Part shown: piece by piece, positions 24,002-24,053 of the stretch
Numbering within the stretch: position 1 is the stretch's first letter
Layout of the letters: each line of letters begins with the position of its first letter
Assembly (NCBI GenBank): GCA_045640725.1
Contig: JAZUFN010000131.1
Span: forward strand, 1-24,053
DNA length: 24,053 nucleotides
Reading direction: 5' to 3'
Origin: RGIG3528 sp045640725
Lineage (GTDB): Bacteria > Bacillota > Clostridia > Lachnospirales > Lachnospiraceae
Made by a program: the position numbers and the translations under genes
Notes under the pieces: model-generated
Databases searched by the model: none
Told to the model about the DNA's origin: nothing
What the model saw: only the letters and a program-made list of their open reading frames with translations

Positions 24002-24053
24002 TTAAAAATCCTTAGAATAAACTAAATGCATTTTTTTCCCAGGTAATTTGATC
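24002..24053 (-). CDS. Possible 3' end of an upstream gene
   Basis: On the minus strand one frame is open from the window edge for 16 codons and stops with TAA at 24002-24004, three bases before the DUF512 ATG. The predicted tail reads KLPGKKMHLVYSKDF. A stop this close to the next start is what a packed operon would give. I do not recognise the protein and 16 codons can be open by chance, so this is a weak call. Confidence 0.35.
   Translation of the reverse strand, partial: IKLPGKKMHLVYSKDF

Noticed and set aside
1..24053. Mobile elements, CRISPR arrays, phage genes, tRNA or rRNA
   Set aside because: No transposase, integrase, spaced direct repeats, terminal inverted repeats or cloverleaf-like regions were found; the genes are packed with almost no free space.

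Overview
The window is a gene-dense stretch of an A+T-rich Firmicutes chromosome, most likely a clostridial Lachnospiraceae-type organism. The evidence is the gene order mreB-mreC-mreD-PBP2-minC-minD-minE-rodA, an unusually long PBP2, a MutL with an endonuclease motif, a DUF512 radical SAM protein beside der, and purine-rich Shine-Dalgarno sites. The genus is an inference. Every convincing gene lies on the minus strand, so transcription runs from high to low coordinates. I see 19 complete genes, a partial rodA at the low end and a possible short 3' gene tail at the high end. No gap exceeds about 105 bases. I see no tRNA, rRNA, CRISPR array, insertion sequence or prophage gene.

In transcription order, block 1 (about 24,050 to 19,600) holds a PDZ/radical SAM/DUF512 protein, the ribosome-assembly GTPase Der, the acyltransferase PlsY and glycerol-3-phosphate dehydrogenase GpsA. 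GpsA makes the glycerol-3-phosphate that PlsY acylates. Block 2 (19,562 to 17,179) encodes two surface proteins: a membrane-anchored endonuclease/exonuclease/phosphatase-fold protein and a secreted SH3-NlpC/P60 peptidase. Block 3 (17,153 to 7,890) is a repair and RNA-modification cluster: a membrane-anchored MutS-like ATPase overlapping mutS by 8 bases, mutS, mutL, miaA, a PLP enzyme of the methionine gamma-lyase-like (COG4100) family, and radC.

Block 4 (7,786 to 1) is the cell-shape and division-site operon. It is preceded by the clearest promoter in the window, TTGAAA, 17 bases, TATAAT with an extended TG, at 7828-7856. It encodes MreB, MreC, MreD and PBP2 (lateral wall elongation), then MinC, MinD and MinE (placement of the Z ring), then RodA, the polymerase partner of PBP2. 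Elongation and division-site selection are therefore probably co-expressed.

This is mostly conserved housekeeping DNA, and I do not see a wholly new system. The points worth a second look are: an MreB whose nucleotide-site residues are substituted (Lys132 where a catalytic Glu is expected, and an altered phosphate-2 loop); an insertion of about 246 residues in PBP2 just before its transpeptidase domain; a coiled-coil linker in MinC; a membrane-tethered MutS paralogue coupled to mutS; and a 15-base tandem repeat in mutL. Two start sites are revised from ribosome-binding-site spacing (minC to 2440, radC to 8576). PBP2 uses GTG, and minC and the NlpC/P60 gene use TTG.
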